Shown one piece after another: positions 46,316-58,536 of a DNA stretch of 64,000 bases. The stretch covers positions 504,630 through 568,629 of the forward strand of contig NW_025892961.1 in NCBI RefSeq assembly GCF_002878395.1, read 5' to 3'. This DNA is from Capsicum annuum. Lineage: Eukaryota; Streptophyta; Magnoliopsida; Solanales; Solanaceae. A program made the position numbers and the translations under genes. Position 1 is the first letter of the stretch, and every line of letters starts with the position of its first letter. The notes beneath the pieces were generated by a model. That model was not told the origin of the DNA. It saw only the letters and a list, made by a program, of their open reading frames with translations, and did not search any database.

Positions 46316-46800
46316 ATAACGCATTCAACCCAAAAATAACATAAAACATATCCATGTTAGAACAAATGGATAGAAACTCAAAAAAATGACTCATAGTTCT
46401 CAAGAAGGTGTAGCTCACCCTTGAGTTGATATGCATCATGATCTGAAATTGTGGTCTTGATGTAGTCACTGGGAGGTGTTCTACACTCAACAAAAAGAAG
46501 AGAATAAGTAGTCTCAGAACAAAGCCACTCTGTACCGATGGAATCATCGACCAATGAAAAATAATAAAAGTGAATGAACGACCATAAAATTGTAAAAAAG
46601 TACAACCATAAATACATAACAATTAATTTTACCTAATTTATATTTCTACTTAACCGTTAACAATAAAACTAGATGAATATAGACAAAGAATAAATCAATA
46701 TAGGCAATTCACCAAATTAAGACCATAACTACTAGTACTAAACCAAGTCAAAAAACCATGAAAAACAACAATAAGTTTTGCATTGCCTTAGGTTACTTTT
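46316..46800 (-). repeat. E LTR segment in inverted orientation
   Basis: The reverse complement matches the 3' LTR at about 49000-49470. Examples are 'ttggtgaattgcctatattga' near 49093 against 46700, 'gttgagtgtagaacacc' against 'attgagtgtagagcatc', and the 'atgagtca' stretch. The LTR part that should lie between (48560-49000) and the last 250 bp are missing. Confidence 0.8.
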
Positions 46801-46814
46801 TTAATAATGTTAAT

Positions 46815-47300
46815 AGATAAAAAAACATATGAATCAAAAGGCAAGAGATATGTTTTTCAAATCAAAGGAGCATGCGTTATTGAAGGGTCTCCAATAAAGG
46901 GAGTTATCTAATTTGGCAAGAAGGGTAAGCTTATCCCTTAGTACATTGGTCCATTTAATGTTCTTAATAATGTTTTCTATTTCTTACAATTTAGCATTGC
47001 CACCAAGACTGTTAGGAGTCCATCTGGTATTTTATGTTTCTATTCTCAAGATATACCATAATGATGGTTGTTATGTTATCTGGTAGGACTAAATTTTTCT
47101 AGAAAAGAATCTTTTATATGGAGAGGAGTCGATTGTGATTCTTGATCCAAGCATTTAAAAGTTTAGAATTAAAGAAATCTAGTCTATAGAAGTTCAGTGG
47201 AAGCATAGTCTTGTTAAGGAGGTCACTTTCTAAACTGAGAAGGATATGCATAAAAAGTAACCTCACTTATTTTTGAATCATGTACCTTTCTTACTTCTTC
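46815..47300 (+). pseudogene. E integrase C-terminus and chromodomain-like end
   Basis: Forward text contains GSPIKGVI, FGKKGKLIP, then YIGPFNVLNNV near 46950. Further on come a GVHLVFYVSILK block (frameshifted from the first), VQWKHSLVKEVTF and EKDMHKK, and PHLF near 47280. This order is the C-terminal end of Tekay/Del-type pol, where integrase runs into the chromodomain-like tail. Several stops. Element D carries the homologous region at 57126-57584 on the other strand. Confidence 0.75.
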
Positions 47301-47359
47301 TTACATTATTTTTCTTATTTGGTCATTTGGGGTAGAACAATAGGTAAATTGTTATCGGC

Positions 47360-49717
47360 TGTAACAATAATTTCTATCATTATAGTAAAGTATAGCATGT
47401 CAAAACTCAGGTTAAAATTCTCCCCAAATAAGGAGTTAGAAAATTTAAGCTAGGCCAGCCGTAGAAGAAAACCAAGTATGGTATGATCTAGGATAAAAAG
47501 AATAAATTATTTAATGCTTAATTGATTTGACATTATTTTGTGATATAGATGATAAGGAATTTGTAGAAAGTTTTGGTAGTCAATTTGGGTTAGTTGAACT
47601 CTAATTATTGTATTTGACATACATAAGATAATTTGGGATGTCAATATGAAGAAGGGTACTGTGAAATAGTAAAAATTCTTAGGTATGTGGACAATATTTC
47701 TCCACCAATGCCACTATAGCGAAAGGTAAGTCGCTACCACTGGCCCTCTATTGCGTTAATATTCCCATTATAATTGGAGTCTAGGTCGGTCAATGTCTCC
47801 ATAGAGGGTGAATCACAATATAGCAATGTTGCTATAAAAAGAATTATCCCGCTATAGCGGGATACTAATTGTTATATGGAGAAAACTACCTAAAATGTAT
47901 TTTGCATTCCAAATACACTAAAAGGATGGAGAGGGTGTTTTTGGGAAATTTTTAATCATTTTCCACCAAATATATATTTTGAGGTAAGTAATCCTATCCT
48001 TTTAACTAGTTTTTAAAAGAAATAACCTTAGAATCACTAGTTTTTAGGTATGGGAAAGTATTGGAATTGACCTAGGTGCAAATTCTGGTTCAATTTGGTG
48101 ATTTTTGGGTAAACCCCTTGGGTTTTGATTAATAATAGATGAACCAAAGTGGCATGCTTAGATTTCATCTTTATAAACATAAAATAGGTAGAAGTAAGGT
48201 GCAATGATGTCTAATAAACCATAGAATAAGCAAATAATCATGACTTTGGCCTTGGGGTTTTAAGATTAGGGTATAATCTTTGATATTATTAGGCCATTTT
48301 TTGATATATGTGTTGTATTATTCTTTCTAGACTGAAACCAAGCTCAAATTGCAAGATAGGACAAGCTTTGATTTGTTGGAGCAATAGAAAGCTTGAATTT
48401 AGGTTGGTGATGCTTAAATATAATTTAAACCCCAATTTGATTTATATGAGCATTTTAACTATCTCTTTGTGTTCTTGTTACAATGCATGCTTGAGAGGTT
48501 TCCCTGTTCAATGATATATTTAAGTGTCTAATAACACCTAATAAGGTTGTACTAAGGACTTATTATCTGTACAAGTGTGATTAGGTTATTCATATTTGTG
48601 ATTGTACTTGTTGTGATACCAATTTTTATTATGAGATGAACAGCTAAAGGTCATCATCAAGGAATTGGTGAAATTTAGGAAGTATAAGGGTGTGGATATT
48701 GTAATAAGGGTCGTATCACATTGGTTTGAGTATAACGTTGATAAACACTAAATATTTGGGATGTTTTATGCATGGAATGAGTTCATCCTCTATATGACAT
48801 GGCTAGTGGGCAACTATAAAACACATAGAATGTATGTACATAGTAATGGTGAGTTTTATTATTCCTTGAGTGGATTAGGATTGTTTATTATTGATATATT
48901 GGGTTACTTGGGTGAACAACTTGTCCTTGTTATTTTGACATTGGATTCTTGTGTGGCCTAAGATGTTGACATAATTGAAAGAGATAATTCTATTTATGTC
49001 TATTTAAAGAGTAACTGAGGTAATGTGAAACTTATTTTTGTTATTCATGGCTTTTTGATTTGGTTTATTGTGCTATTCATGGTCTTGACTTGGTGAATTG
49101 CCTATATTGACTTATTCTTGTCTATATTCATTTGATGTTATTGTAAAAAGTTAATTGGATATATAATTGAGGTCAAGTTAATTGTTATGTGTTCATGGTT
49201 GTAGTTATTTACAAGGTTATGGTTTATTTTACGTTATTTATTTTCGGTTAGCAGATGACCCTACCAGTACATAGTGGCTTTGTACTAATACTACATGTAC
49301 TCTTTTCTCATTGAGTGTAGAGCATCTTTTGGAAACTGTATCAAGACCTCGGCTTTGGATCATGACTCGCATTGACTCAAAGGTAAGCTACATCATCTAG
49401 GCAACCATGAGTCATCTCTCTTTAATTCTCGTCCATTTGTTTTAGACATACATGTGTTTCATATTGGTTTTAAGTTGATCCTGTAGTTGATGTTATTAAA
49501 TGTTTTTGGTACAATGACTTTCAGTTCTTGAGGTATTTTAGAAACTCATACATTTTTGCATTGATATTATTGTTAGAATTTTCAATGATATTGGTGTATT
49601 AATGGAATTTACCATTTCTTTTATAATATATAGTTGAATGGATAATTGCTTGGGTTAAATAATTCTACTATCATAGGGATAGTGTGGATGCGCTCGCGAT
49701 GGGTTTGGGTCATGGCA
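47360..49717 (+). repeat. E 3' LTR
   Basis: It starts TGTAACAATA and ends GGGTTTGGGTCATGGCA, a decayed form of the GGGTCGTGACA end common in Solanaceae gypsy LTRs. The perfect palindrome CCCGCTATAGCGGG is in its word cluster (47700-47875). Length is about 2.36 kb. Confidence 0.75.
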
Positions 49718-50635
49718 GTGGATAAATGGTGTATAATATACCTTTTGCATCATGTTATCAACTTTAGAATTGATAATGGAAACATTTGAGATATCCTAAA
49801 CAACTTTTAGGAAAATCCTAAATCGTTTCTGAATTATGAGAGGCAATTTCCCACTAGTTTGTGTGATTTCTTCCATTGATGTAAGATTATTAGACCATTC
49901 TAACATAGATTAATCCATTAATCACTTTATATTTCTAGGTTATTTGATTGTATTTCCTAGCATAAAATTATTTTTCTTTAATAAGGATTAGAGGGACTTT
50001 GGATAATTTAATAGTTAACACCTCCCCCCCCCCACCCCCACCCTAAATTCAAGATTTATAGTATGAACTAGGGCCAATTCAAAGGGCTTTAGTCGCTAAT
50101 TCCAAAAATTTAAGAGTAACTTGTTCATTATTCCTTAGTTGTTGTTTATAGGCCAAGAATAATCTAAAGCTACAACTAAAGGCAAGACTCTTGTGGATTA
50201 GTTGCATTCAGTCATGTGTTTAAGGTTTGTTATGGTTTCCATTATTATTGTAGATTTGATTTTAAATTGATGCACATTCCTAAGTTGAATGCTAGTGAAA
50301 TATCCTTCGAACATACTTGTGATTGGTGAGATTAATTGATATTACTTGATATGCATGAGATAAACAATATGAAATGGACTAAGTATTTTATGATGATAAA
50401 TTATGTACTTGAATTATTAATGCACTATTTTACACATTGAATTATAGTGATTTCATCCTATTGTATTGTATTATTTGATGATCGGGTATAGTATTGGTTT
50501 GGGTTACTTATTTATTAATATGTTAGAGGGTCGGGTACTATGTCGGTACTATACATAGATGAAGTTGGTCCCCTATAGGTCATGATGATCGGGAAAGAAT
50601 ATTTCCCCATGTTTATACAAATTTGATTTGATAAT
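49718..50635. other. Unassigned 0.9 kb between E and F
   Basis: AT-rich, no coding trace. A C-rich run (50021-50043, with ten Cs in a row) is present. The text around 50480-50600 ('gatcgggta', 'gggtcgggtactatgtcggtac') looks like an LTR fragment of an unidentified family. Confidence 0.4.
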
Positions 50636-51961
50636 TGATACGCCCAAATTACACCTCTGTTATGAGAGAGTAAGTGGTCGTTGTCAAATATATAGTCCAA
50701 CAAGGTTGGGGTCGAATCCCACAGGGAATAAGGTGTTAATTTAAGTTATTCATGAGTCAATTGGCTAATAGTTAATAGCTTCCTATAAATAGGGGTTTCA
50801 AAGATTAAACAAAAGTTATGGTTCACTTCAATTTAACAACTTGCAACTACGATTTCAATGTTTCAAATCAATGTTATAGGAAAACCTGAGTTGTTTTCAC
50901 TATGAGTATTGATCCTTGATATACACTAGTTATGGTTCAAGATTCTTATGACATGTAGGAACTGCAGACTCTCGGTATTAAAGCACTACCTAAATGTCTC
51001 TCGACCTATTTAGATATTCAACTACCTAATGCTTACGAACTTAGGAAATCCATATACTTAACCAGATTTTATCTCTAGTTAATTAATCATGTTACAGCGT
51101 TAATCATTAAATGGAAGTTTGATTCTTCCAAATCCCCGTGGATAATTCACTTCCTATTAGATTGATTTCTTACTTTAAGAAAATCAATAATTAGGTCTAG
51201 TCTATTGTTTGAAACCAATAGAATACATGTAAAATAGAAGAATTATCAAGAAGTTCCTAGTGCCTTGAGAATCTTGATTAACTAATGAATTTACAAGACC
51301 AAACTCATAGATCCCACAACTCGGGTTAAGAAAATTAGATACTCATGATATAGAAAGAAACAACATATATTAAATTCATAATCTGATAGCTATCAACTTA
51401 CAAACGATGAAGATATATGATCGTCCTTCCTTCTAAAATCACTAGAGAATTCTCAAAACCACAATAATTATCCCTAAAAACTTAATTCAAAAAACTCCGA
51501 GAAAAACTATTTTAAAGATGTTTTATGTTGGTTTCAAGATGATGCTGAAAACCTATAACTTTCCCTTAAATACTTAAGCTAATTTTGGAGACACATTTCA
51601 AATCCCAAATTTTTCGCGCGTAGCTGACGACTTCATCTGATGGCTTATCAGGGAGTTGATGACTTATCAGACCAATTCGTCAACTCCTCTTTCGAATCCA
51701 TGTTTGCTGCTTACAGGTGACGACCTAATCTGACGTCTTATCACAAAGTTGACAACTTATCTGACAAGTCATCAACTGTGATCTTCGTATCTACTCTCTC
51801 TAAATTCATCTTTATTGACGTAGTTGTTATAGGTTTTCATGTATCTTGACTTACTTGCAATATCACAGAGAATATAATCAAAAACGATAAAAGTTACTTA
51901 ATAATTTACAATTATTCTGAGTTAAAAGCCTTAAATGTGCTATCACAAAGCTCACACATCA
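50636..51961 (-). repeat. F 3' LTR
   Basis: TGATACGCCC...CACACATCA on the plus strand, 1.33 kb. The first 120 bp match C LTRs well, the rest less. The word cluster at 51612-51785 is built of TGACGAC and CTTATCAG/CTGATAAG words. A weak TATA-like TATTTAAG (minus) is at 51567-51574. Confidence 0.8.
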
Positions 51962-53459
51962 ACACCCTCAACTTTAAACAATTGTTTGTCCTCAAGCAAC
52001 TAACACAGTACAATACTACTATGCTTAACCTAGAGAATGTAAAGTACATATAATAGTCAATCATCAAATTTTTGCTCAAAACACATTACCCTCTCTAAGT
52101 TCAATTACTTTAAGTCCAACTACGTGTATTCATGAAGAACAACAATGTGACACAAGGGAATTAAGATATGGAATAGCATTAGCAACAACAACAACGCATA
52201 TGTACCAAACACACTACCCAAATAAATAATCAGCTAGCAATCAAACCCATATGACCTTACAACAATGAAGTCCTTCCTCATTCAAACATGAAGTCAAGTA
52301 CGTCAACGTTGGGACAGCCAAGAGACACTCAATCTTAGAATGAAGTTCCGATCAATGTATGCCAAATACCATAACCTTTCCCTTATTTTCATTATTGAGG
52401 CTTTCAAATAGTGTAAGTTGGGATCACTATAGGACTTTTCTTTGGCTTTTTAACGTAGGTTTGGGCTGGTATAATATGCAAGGATATTTAAAGTGACTAA
52501 GCCTCTTTGGCGCTACGCTATTTTTGGGGTCTCACTTATTAACCCTTACCTTATTTCTCCCTTTCTTTATTAAAGCATACACAGGTTTGGTGCGGTCTTT
52601 TAGTCTTTCATTTTCTTTTTTCTTTTTTTAACTTTTATTTTCTTATTATTTTTCTATCACACCTAGCCTTGTATTCTTTTCTCTTATTTTACCCATCTTC
52701 AAACTCACTTTGCATTATGTACCCCTATGATAGCCTCCCTCAACTTAGGCTATTTTCCTAAGTCGAACTGCACAATGTCCAAGGAGGACCAGGGCCAAAA
52801 TAGGTTCATTGTGATAAAAATAGGAAGGTGATAGGTTTAACAATAAAAATAGGCATACAGGATCAAAGGATATTATTCACACAGGGAAGGTTATTTAGGC
52901 TAAAAGTCAACTGATATAAAAAACAGCCTATGATCCTTTCCTAACCACTATCCTACAACCTCGGTAAGACTAACTAGGCAAATTTTGGATTTAACGCACA
53001 GAGAGAACTTGGCAATATCTCACACACACTTAGCAAAAAGGTACATCACAAGCTACTACTTATCCAGTTTATGCAATAGTTAGCAATGATTATCATGTCT
53101 CTAATACCAATGCCACAACAAGATTCACAACAGTCACATGTAGATACATATCACACAGTAGCAACATGCACACTTGGAGAGATACCTATCATTCTAAAAA
53201 CAATGTTGACTTCCATAGAAACTTATTTCTCGCCTAGTTAACCACAACACTAAACAAACACAAACACAAAATACAAACATAAAAAACAAGATTAAACATG
53301 TCGGTTCACTAAGTAACACTCAAGGGTATAGAACACAGACAATATACCCTTAAGGTTGTAAGTATCCCCACCATCATAGAAAAGAACATGTATTACCCTC
53401 AAAGCATATCTAACAACCTGAAAAAATAAGGATGGGATATATCTGCAACACTTCAAGCA
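51962..53459 (-). other. F polypurine tract and 3' untranslated region
   Basis: The polypurine tract at 51962-51978 reads TTTAAAGTTGAGGGTGTT on the minus strand, with GAGGACAAAC next to it. A T-rich stretch lies at 52550-52680. At 52731-52752 'tagcct..aggcta' arms enclose the second polypurine-like motif (minus CCTAAGTTGAGGG). No coding text. Confidence 0.65.
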
Positions 53460-54121
53460 TATGAATCATGAGTCATTGACTCTGCTTCTACATCATCAGC
53501 TATAACAATCACATCAACAGAACTAGGCTAAGCTAGCACATCTACCACAGTGGTTGGCGGAGTGAAGAACTCCACAACTTTCAATGGAGGCCCACTAGTT
53601 GAGTCTCCCACAGTTCTCGCTCTTAATGCTTCCTCCATAGGCTCACCCTCCGCTTTTGATATTCACATTGCCTTTTTTATTTTCCCCTTGTTTATCTTCT
53701 TCTTTGTTTTCTTCTCCGCTCTCCTTTCTTCATCACTATCAGTCCTCTTTCTCTTGCCTTTATCTTTTCTTTTCTTTACTGGTTACCAAGTGATGTCAAA
53801 CAGCGAGCCTTCATCCTCAGATTCTTTATCTGTAGGGTCTGAAGGTAACACAATTCGGTGATACTGTAATTCCATAATATTAATTTTCACCTTGCCCAAA
53901 GCTGCTTTAAAAATTCAATATCCAAGGACATCTCACTCAATCTTGCATTAAGACAGTATTCCAACTCATCAACATGTCTATGCAAAATTTGAAAGGGTTC
54001 AATTGTCACTTTAATTCTTTTATCCATAGCAGATTCAAATTGGCTAGCAAACAACTTCAACTATGCCTCAAACCTCTTCCCTTGATTTACCATTTTTCTG
54101 AAATTAAGAAGAGTAAAGGCA
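53460..54121 (-). pseudogene. F third ORF, C-terminal coiled-coil part
   Basis: From 54090 on the minus strand: MVNQGKRFEA, then a helical stretch with HRHVDELEYCLNARLSEMSLD (split here by the 20-residue limit of reporting, 53990-53930), then a Lys/Arg/Glu-rich tail near 53770-53680. It corresponds to the coiled-coil part of the C third ORF (15150-14780). Its N-terminal part is displaced by the D insertion at 54122. Confidence 0.5.
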
Positions 54122-56852
54122 TGCTATAAGACCCAAAATCTCCTCCCGGGACATCACACGGTGCTTAAGGCTACAAGTAGCCCCAAGCTAACCCTTTGAG
54201 CTTGTTTCTACTAATAACACTCATTTCAAGATGAAATAATTCAAACACTAGCATAGTTATATCATATGAAGGGAAATACGGAGAAAATGCTCGGTCCAAA
54301 CGACCAAGAAATACCGGAAATCTTAACTCAACCACAATCTAATAACTAGTTTGACAAAGCCTCTACTAATCCATGAACTAGACAGCCATTAGAAAAGGTC
54401 CCCAACTGACTAGAAATGAACTGAAAGTAATAACATAATCTCTCAAAATGTTGAAATGTCTGATGATAGGTCCTCGAACCATGAGGACTCACCACTGTAG
54501 GGATATAGATAGAAGTACTCAAAAGTCACTAATGAGGCTGGTACTGAGCACCTGAACCTACATTATAAGACAATGTAGCACATAGACGTATATATGGAAT
54601 AGCACTTGAGAATGTACTGACTATGTGGGGGTGCATGCATTTATATAAAACAACATCAATACTCTTTAATCAAATCATGCATGCAATAAGTAATGACTAA
54701 CATGGCTTGAATAAGTATAAAATGAGAAGCACATGAATCATGTAAAATGGAACATGTAACACAATCTCATGTGCCATTATACTTTCACCTTTGAAATTTG
54801 TACTTCTCTTATTCTCCTTACTCAAGGCAAAAGGAGGCTTTAAGCAATACTTTTAACTCATGCATATGTCTCTTGGAGAGCAAAACTTCTTCAATGCTCA
54901 ATAACTCATAACCCTTTTTAACTCAAATACATGGAATTCAAATCATATAACTTTGGAACATACTTGAAGACATTTCATTCACGTTCGGAAAATATCTCAT
55001 TTCAAGCTTTAGGGAAAAATACTCATATCAAGGGAAAGTATTTTAGTTTTAAAGGAAAATATCTTAACTCAAAGCTTTATTTTTAAGGGAAAAATATTCT
55101 ATCTCAATGGAAAATACTTTAGTTTAGGGAGTTTCTCTTAACCGACATAAATCATGTGAGCTACGTGAAGTCCAATGTTTTGTCCTCCTAAGAAAGAGAT
55201 CTCATGTTGGGGAGAGGCGTAATACTCTTTCCAGAGAGTAACTAGGTCCAGTGATTACTAAAAAAACTCAGCCTTGGGCCCAATATCAACTCGGCCTTAG
55301 GACAAATGTTAACCGTAAACTCGGCCTCAGGCCCAACCTACAGTGGCACGTAGTTTTGGGGTAAGAAATCGCAGTAACTTACCCGCTCAGTGTGAAAAGC
55401 TACTCCCTTTAGTTTATCTGTCTCATCTCATGAAAATCCACTTTAGAATAATCTCATGGTTCAATAATAACCCAATAATCAAATCCGTAATCTCATGTAG
55501 TAGAGTGGATTTCAAAACTCAATGACCTTCACGTTAAAACATTTCTCAACAATATCAGAATACTCGAATCATGGGTGCATATAGAATAAGAGTTCATAAA
55601 ATTGCAAATCTCAAGTAGGGCTCAATAACCCATAATTCATTCTTAAGTTAAAACTAATCAAAATCATAATAGATAGCATATAGATTCATAACTCATGTAC
55701 AAATCTGGAAATTTCAGCAATTTTTCTCAAAATCGCAACATACTCATATACTTTAATATCTCAAACATTTCAACTATTAACTTCTCAAGGATTAAAATCA
55801 TGGGTATAGACTCAGCTGCAATTTCTCAATAAAGCTTGTAAAAATTATGCCATTAGACTCTCAATTCAAGGAAAACATCAAAAACTTGCAACCAATAACA
55901 ATGGGTGAAAACCCCGAATTCAATTTCATATAAAATCTCATAAATTTCAAAGAATTGTAATTTAAATAAGCCTTTGGGCACAAGGGTGAAAGGATTACTC
56001 TTGTTCAAAATCCCATATACCTTAAATTTAGAAATTGGATGGACGAGCTTGCTCTAAACTCTTATTCTTACTCTTAAGAGAGATTTCTTACAACCTTTAA
56101 ACTTGGGGAACTCAAATCTCAACTCAATTTATAGAATCCATGGTGAGTTGTTGGATTTCTTGAAGAAGGGCTTTAGATTTTCTCTTGAGGGACAAACCCT
56201 AGCCTTTGGATGTTCTGGGAGATAATGAGGCTATCAAGTTCGTTTGGAATATATCTGAGGGTTAAAAGGGAAAATACCCAAAATTCCCTTTTAAAATAGA
56301 CTTGAAAATACTGAATGGGGTCTCCGACGGTCGAAGCGACTGTCCGTTGCAAGTCCAATGGTCCGTCGGGTGATCCGCCACATGATGACCTGAAAAGGGA
56401 CATACTGCCTCGATGTAACAATCGGATCGATGGTCCATCACAGGTCCGATGGTCTGTTAGATCGTCCATCGCTCGATGGCCAAGATGAGACCACACTGCC
56501 TTAGTGGTAACATCTCAGCAATTATCCGTCACAGCCTTGATGGTCCGTCGTCCTGGCCTTCGCACTTAGGCCAGAAAAGGGAGTTTCTACCTTCATCGCG
56601 ATGGTCTGAAAGATGGTCCATCATAGACTTGACGGTTCGTTGGATCGTCCGTCGCACCTGGGCAGTTTCAACAACTCTCAGTAAAATGGCCATAACTTCT
56701 CACCCTGATGCCAGATTTTGACAAAATTGGTGTTGTTGGAAGGCTAATTCAATTCTCTGAATAAAAAAAAGTTAAATTTAAGAAAATTCTATATGGTTTA
56801 AATACAAATCAGTTGGAAATTATTTTCTCAATCTTTTAGGGCCGAAATTACA
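54122..56852 (-). repeat. D 3' LTR
   Basis: It starts TGCTATAAGACCC on the plus strand. It aligns with 61412-64000 as far as about 56815. The right end is not fixed: TGTAATTTCGG on the minus strand would put it at 56852, but an end as far as about 56920 is possible. TATAAATT (minus) is at 56127-56134. Confidence 0.75.
56320..56660. repeat. Word cluster of the D LTR (GATGGTCCGTCG-type)
   Basis: Three units of roughly 110 bp, each with several words such as GATGGTCCATC, GATCGTCCGTCGC and GACGGTTCGTTGG, separated by spacers containing 'agaaaaggga' or 'cactgcc'. The counterpart is at 63520-63855. The words resemble those of C, though the two LTRs are otherwise unrelated. Confidence 0.75.
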
Positions 56853-57125
56853 CTTCACTTGACACGCTCTAAGGCCCGGACTACCAGGAAACTTTGCGTG
56901 GTCTTTCAAAATCTCACCCTTGGAAACATTCATCCTCGATTGTTGCTGGTTGGACTAGGAACACAGGAAAAATAGAGTAAACATAGCTGAAGCAATTTGC
57001 TAAACGGCTTAAAATCTCTCTAAACTGTTGCATACCTTAGAAATTTCAAGAACTCATGCAAGAATAGATACATAGCTGAACTTTAGATTAGAAGGGCTGA
57101 ATTAAGGAAGAATATTACCTTTGGA
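56853..57125 (-). other. Short untranslated stretch between D pol and 3' LTR
   Basis: Contains the polypurine side, but no clear purine tract stands out (best candidate AAGGGTGAGATTTTG, minus, near 56920-56935). Confidence 0.4.
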
Positions 57126-58521
57126 TCAATCTGAACTCACAAAAAATGGGTGCGGATACTTGGCTCGTATATCTGTTTTTGCCTCCCAAGTAGCGCCCTT
57201 AACTGACTGGTTTTGCCACAATACTTTGACCAAAGGAACCTCTTTGTTCCTCAGTCTACGGATCTGAAAATCTAGGATCTCAACGGTAATCTCATCGAAT
57301 GAAAGACTTCTCTAAATATCAGCACTCTCTGAAGGATCTGCTACAACAGAATCACTAATATGCTTCTTAAGCATGGAGACATGAAAAATAAGATGAATAG
57401 TTGACAACTCTATGGGCAACTCAACCTTATAGGCTACCTTACCAACACGGCTCAAGACTCTATACGGGCCAACATAACGAGGACTAAGCTTGCCCTTTTT
57501 ACCAAACCTTTTCACCCCTTTCATGGGTGAAATCTTCAAGTACACTGAATCACCCACTTCAAACTCAAGATCTCTTCTCCACACATTGGCATATGACTTT
57601 TAATGACTCTGAGCTGTCTTTAAACTCTCTCTAATTAACTTAAATTTCTCCATGGCTTCAAATACTGCATCAAGCCAAATCACAGAAGCTTCACCCACTT
57701 CAAACCAACCTATAGGTGATCTACATCTTCTACCATACAAGGTCTCAAATGGTGCAATCCCAATTCTAGCCTGGTAACTATTGGTATAGCCAATCTTTAT
57801 TAATGGTAAATGCACATCTCAACTACCTTTGAAATCAAGAGCACATGCTCTTAATATATCTTTCAGGGTATGAATGATCCTCTCAGCCTAACCATTTATC
57901 TGCCGAGGAAAAGTAGAACTCAAAAGAACTTAGGCACCAAGACCCTGCTGGAACGCCCTCCAAAATTAAGAAGTAAATTGAGTGCCCCTATCCGAAATGA
58001 TGGATGAGGGAACTCCATGGAGCCTAACTAACTCCCGAATATACAATCTAGCATAATCCTCAGCTAAATAAGATGTATGCATGGGTAAGAAATGTGCAGA
58101 CTTAGTCAGCCTATACAACAACCCAAATAGAATCATTATGATGATGCGAAAGAGGCGACCTGGTTACGAAGTCCATATTCAATGCCTCCCACTTCCAAGT
58201 AGGTATACCAAACTCTTGCATCACACCATCAGGTCTTTGGTGCCCTACCTTAACCAATTAGCACGTTGAACACTTTGCTACGAATTCAGCTATATCCTTC
58301 TTTATACTATTCCATTAATAGATTTCTTGTAAGTCCTGGTACATCTTGGTAGTGCCTGGATGAATAGAATACCACGTGCGATGCACTTCAGCCATAATAC
58401 TCTGCCTCAAATCATCAACACAAAAAACACATAATCTACCTTGAAATATCAACACACCATCTCCCCCTTGGGAGAAAACCTCTACCTTTTGGTCGTTAAC
58501 TGCCTCCGTCAGTTGGACCAA
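57126..58521 (-). pseudogene. D integrase with chromodomain-like C-terminus
   Basis: The zinc-binding part is at 58521-58230 (SIHPGTTKMYQDLQ, then FVAKCST). The core is badly decayed between 58200 and 57830. It is readable again at 57815-57600 (ARIGIAPFETLYGRRCRSP, GWFEVGEA). The frame 57584-57312 has YLKISPMKGVKRFGKKGKLS and VGPYRVLSRVGKVAY. The tail reads EILDFQIRRLRNK, then VKGATWEAK and a stop at 57126-57128, as in the type II chromodomain end of Tekay/Del elements. The first two catalytic Asp positions cannot be read with confidence. Confidence 0.8.
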
Positions 58522-58536
58522 ACTAGGATCTCTATC

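Larger units (their letters stand above)
45170..49717 (+). mobile_element. Element E: rearranged, mostly deleted Tekay/Del-like element
   Basis: The only plus-strand element. A 5' LTR copy (45170-46315 forward, then 46316-46800 inverted) is followed by an integrase C-terminal remnant (46815-47300) and a full 3' LTR (47360-49717). Primer site, gag, protease, RT and most of integrase are gone. The bases next to the outer ends (GTATC before 45170, GTGGA after 49717) do not form a convincing target duplication, which agrees with later rearrangement. Confidence 0.75.
50636..54121 (-). mobile_element. Element F: 3' end of an Athila-like element, cut by D
   Basis: A 3' LTR (50636-51961), polypurine tract, 3' untranslated region and the C-terminal end of the third ORF, all in the order seen in C. 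The LTR begins TGATACGCCCAAATTACACC, like C, but its U3 part and word cluster differ. Element D starts at 54122 inside the third ORF, so the rest of F lies beyond the window. Confidence 0.8.

Noticed and set aside
46245..46622. 125-codon minus-strand frame as a possible host gene
   Set aside because: The sequence is the inverted segment of the E LTR; its partner at 49000-49470 has no open frame.
50021..50043. C-rich run as a polypurine tract or telomere-like sequence
   Set aside because: Simple C run without a neighbouring LTR end and without a telomere repeat unit.
53550..53861. 103-codon plus-strand frame with a hydrophobic middle and serine-rich end
   Set aside because: Antisense of the charged third-ORF tail of element F.
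56173..56721. Frames of 81-107 codons across the D LTR word cluster
   Set aside because: Produced by CpG-rich repeats with few stop codons; no domain, and not conserved in the right LTR copy.
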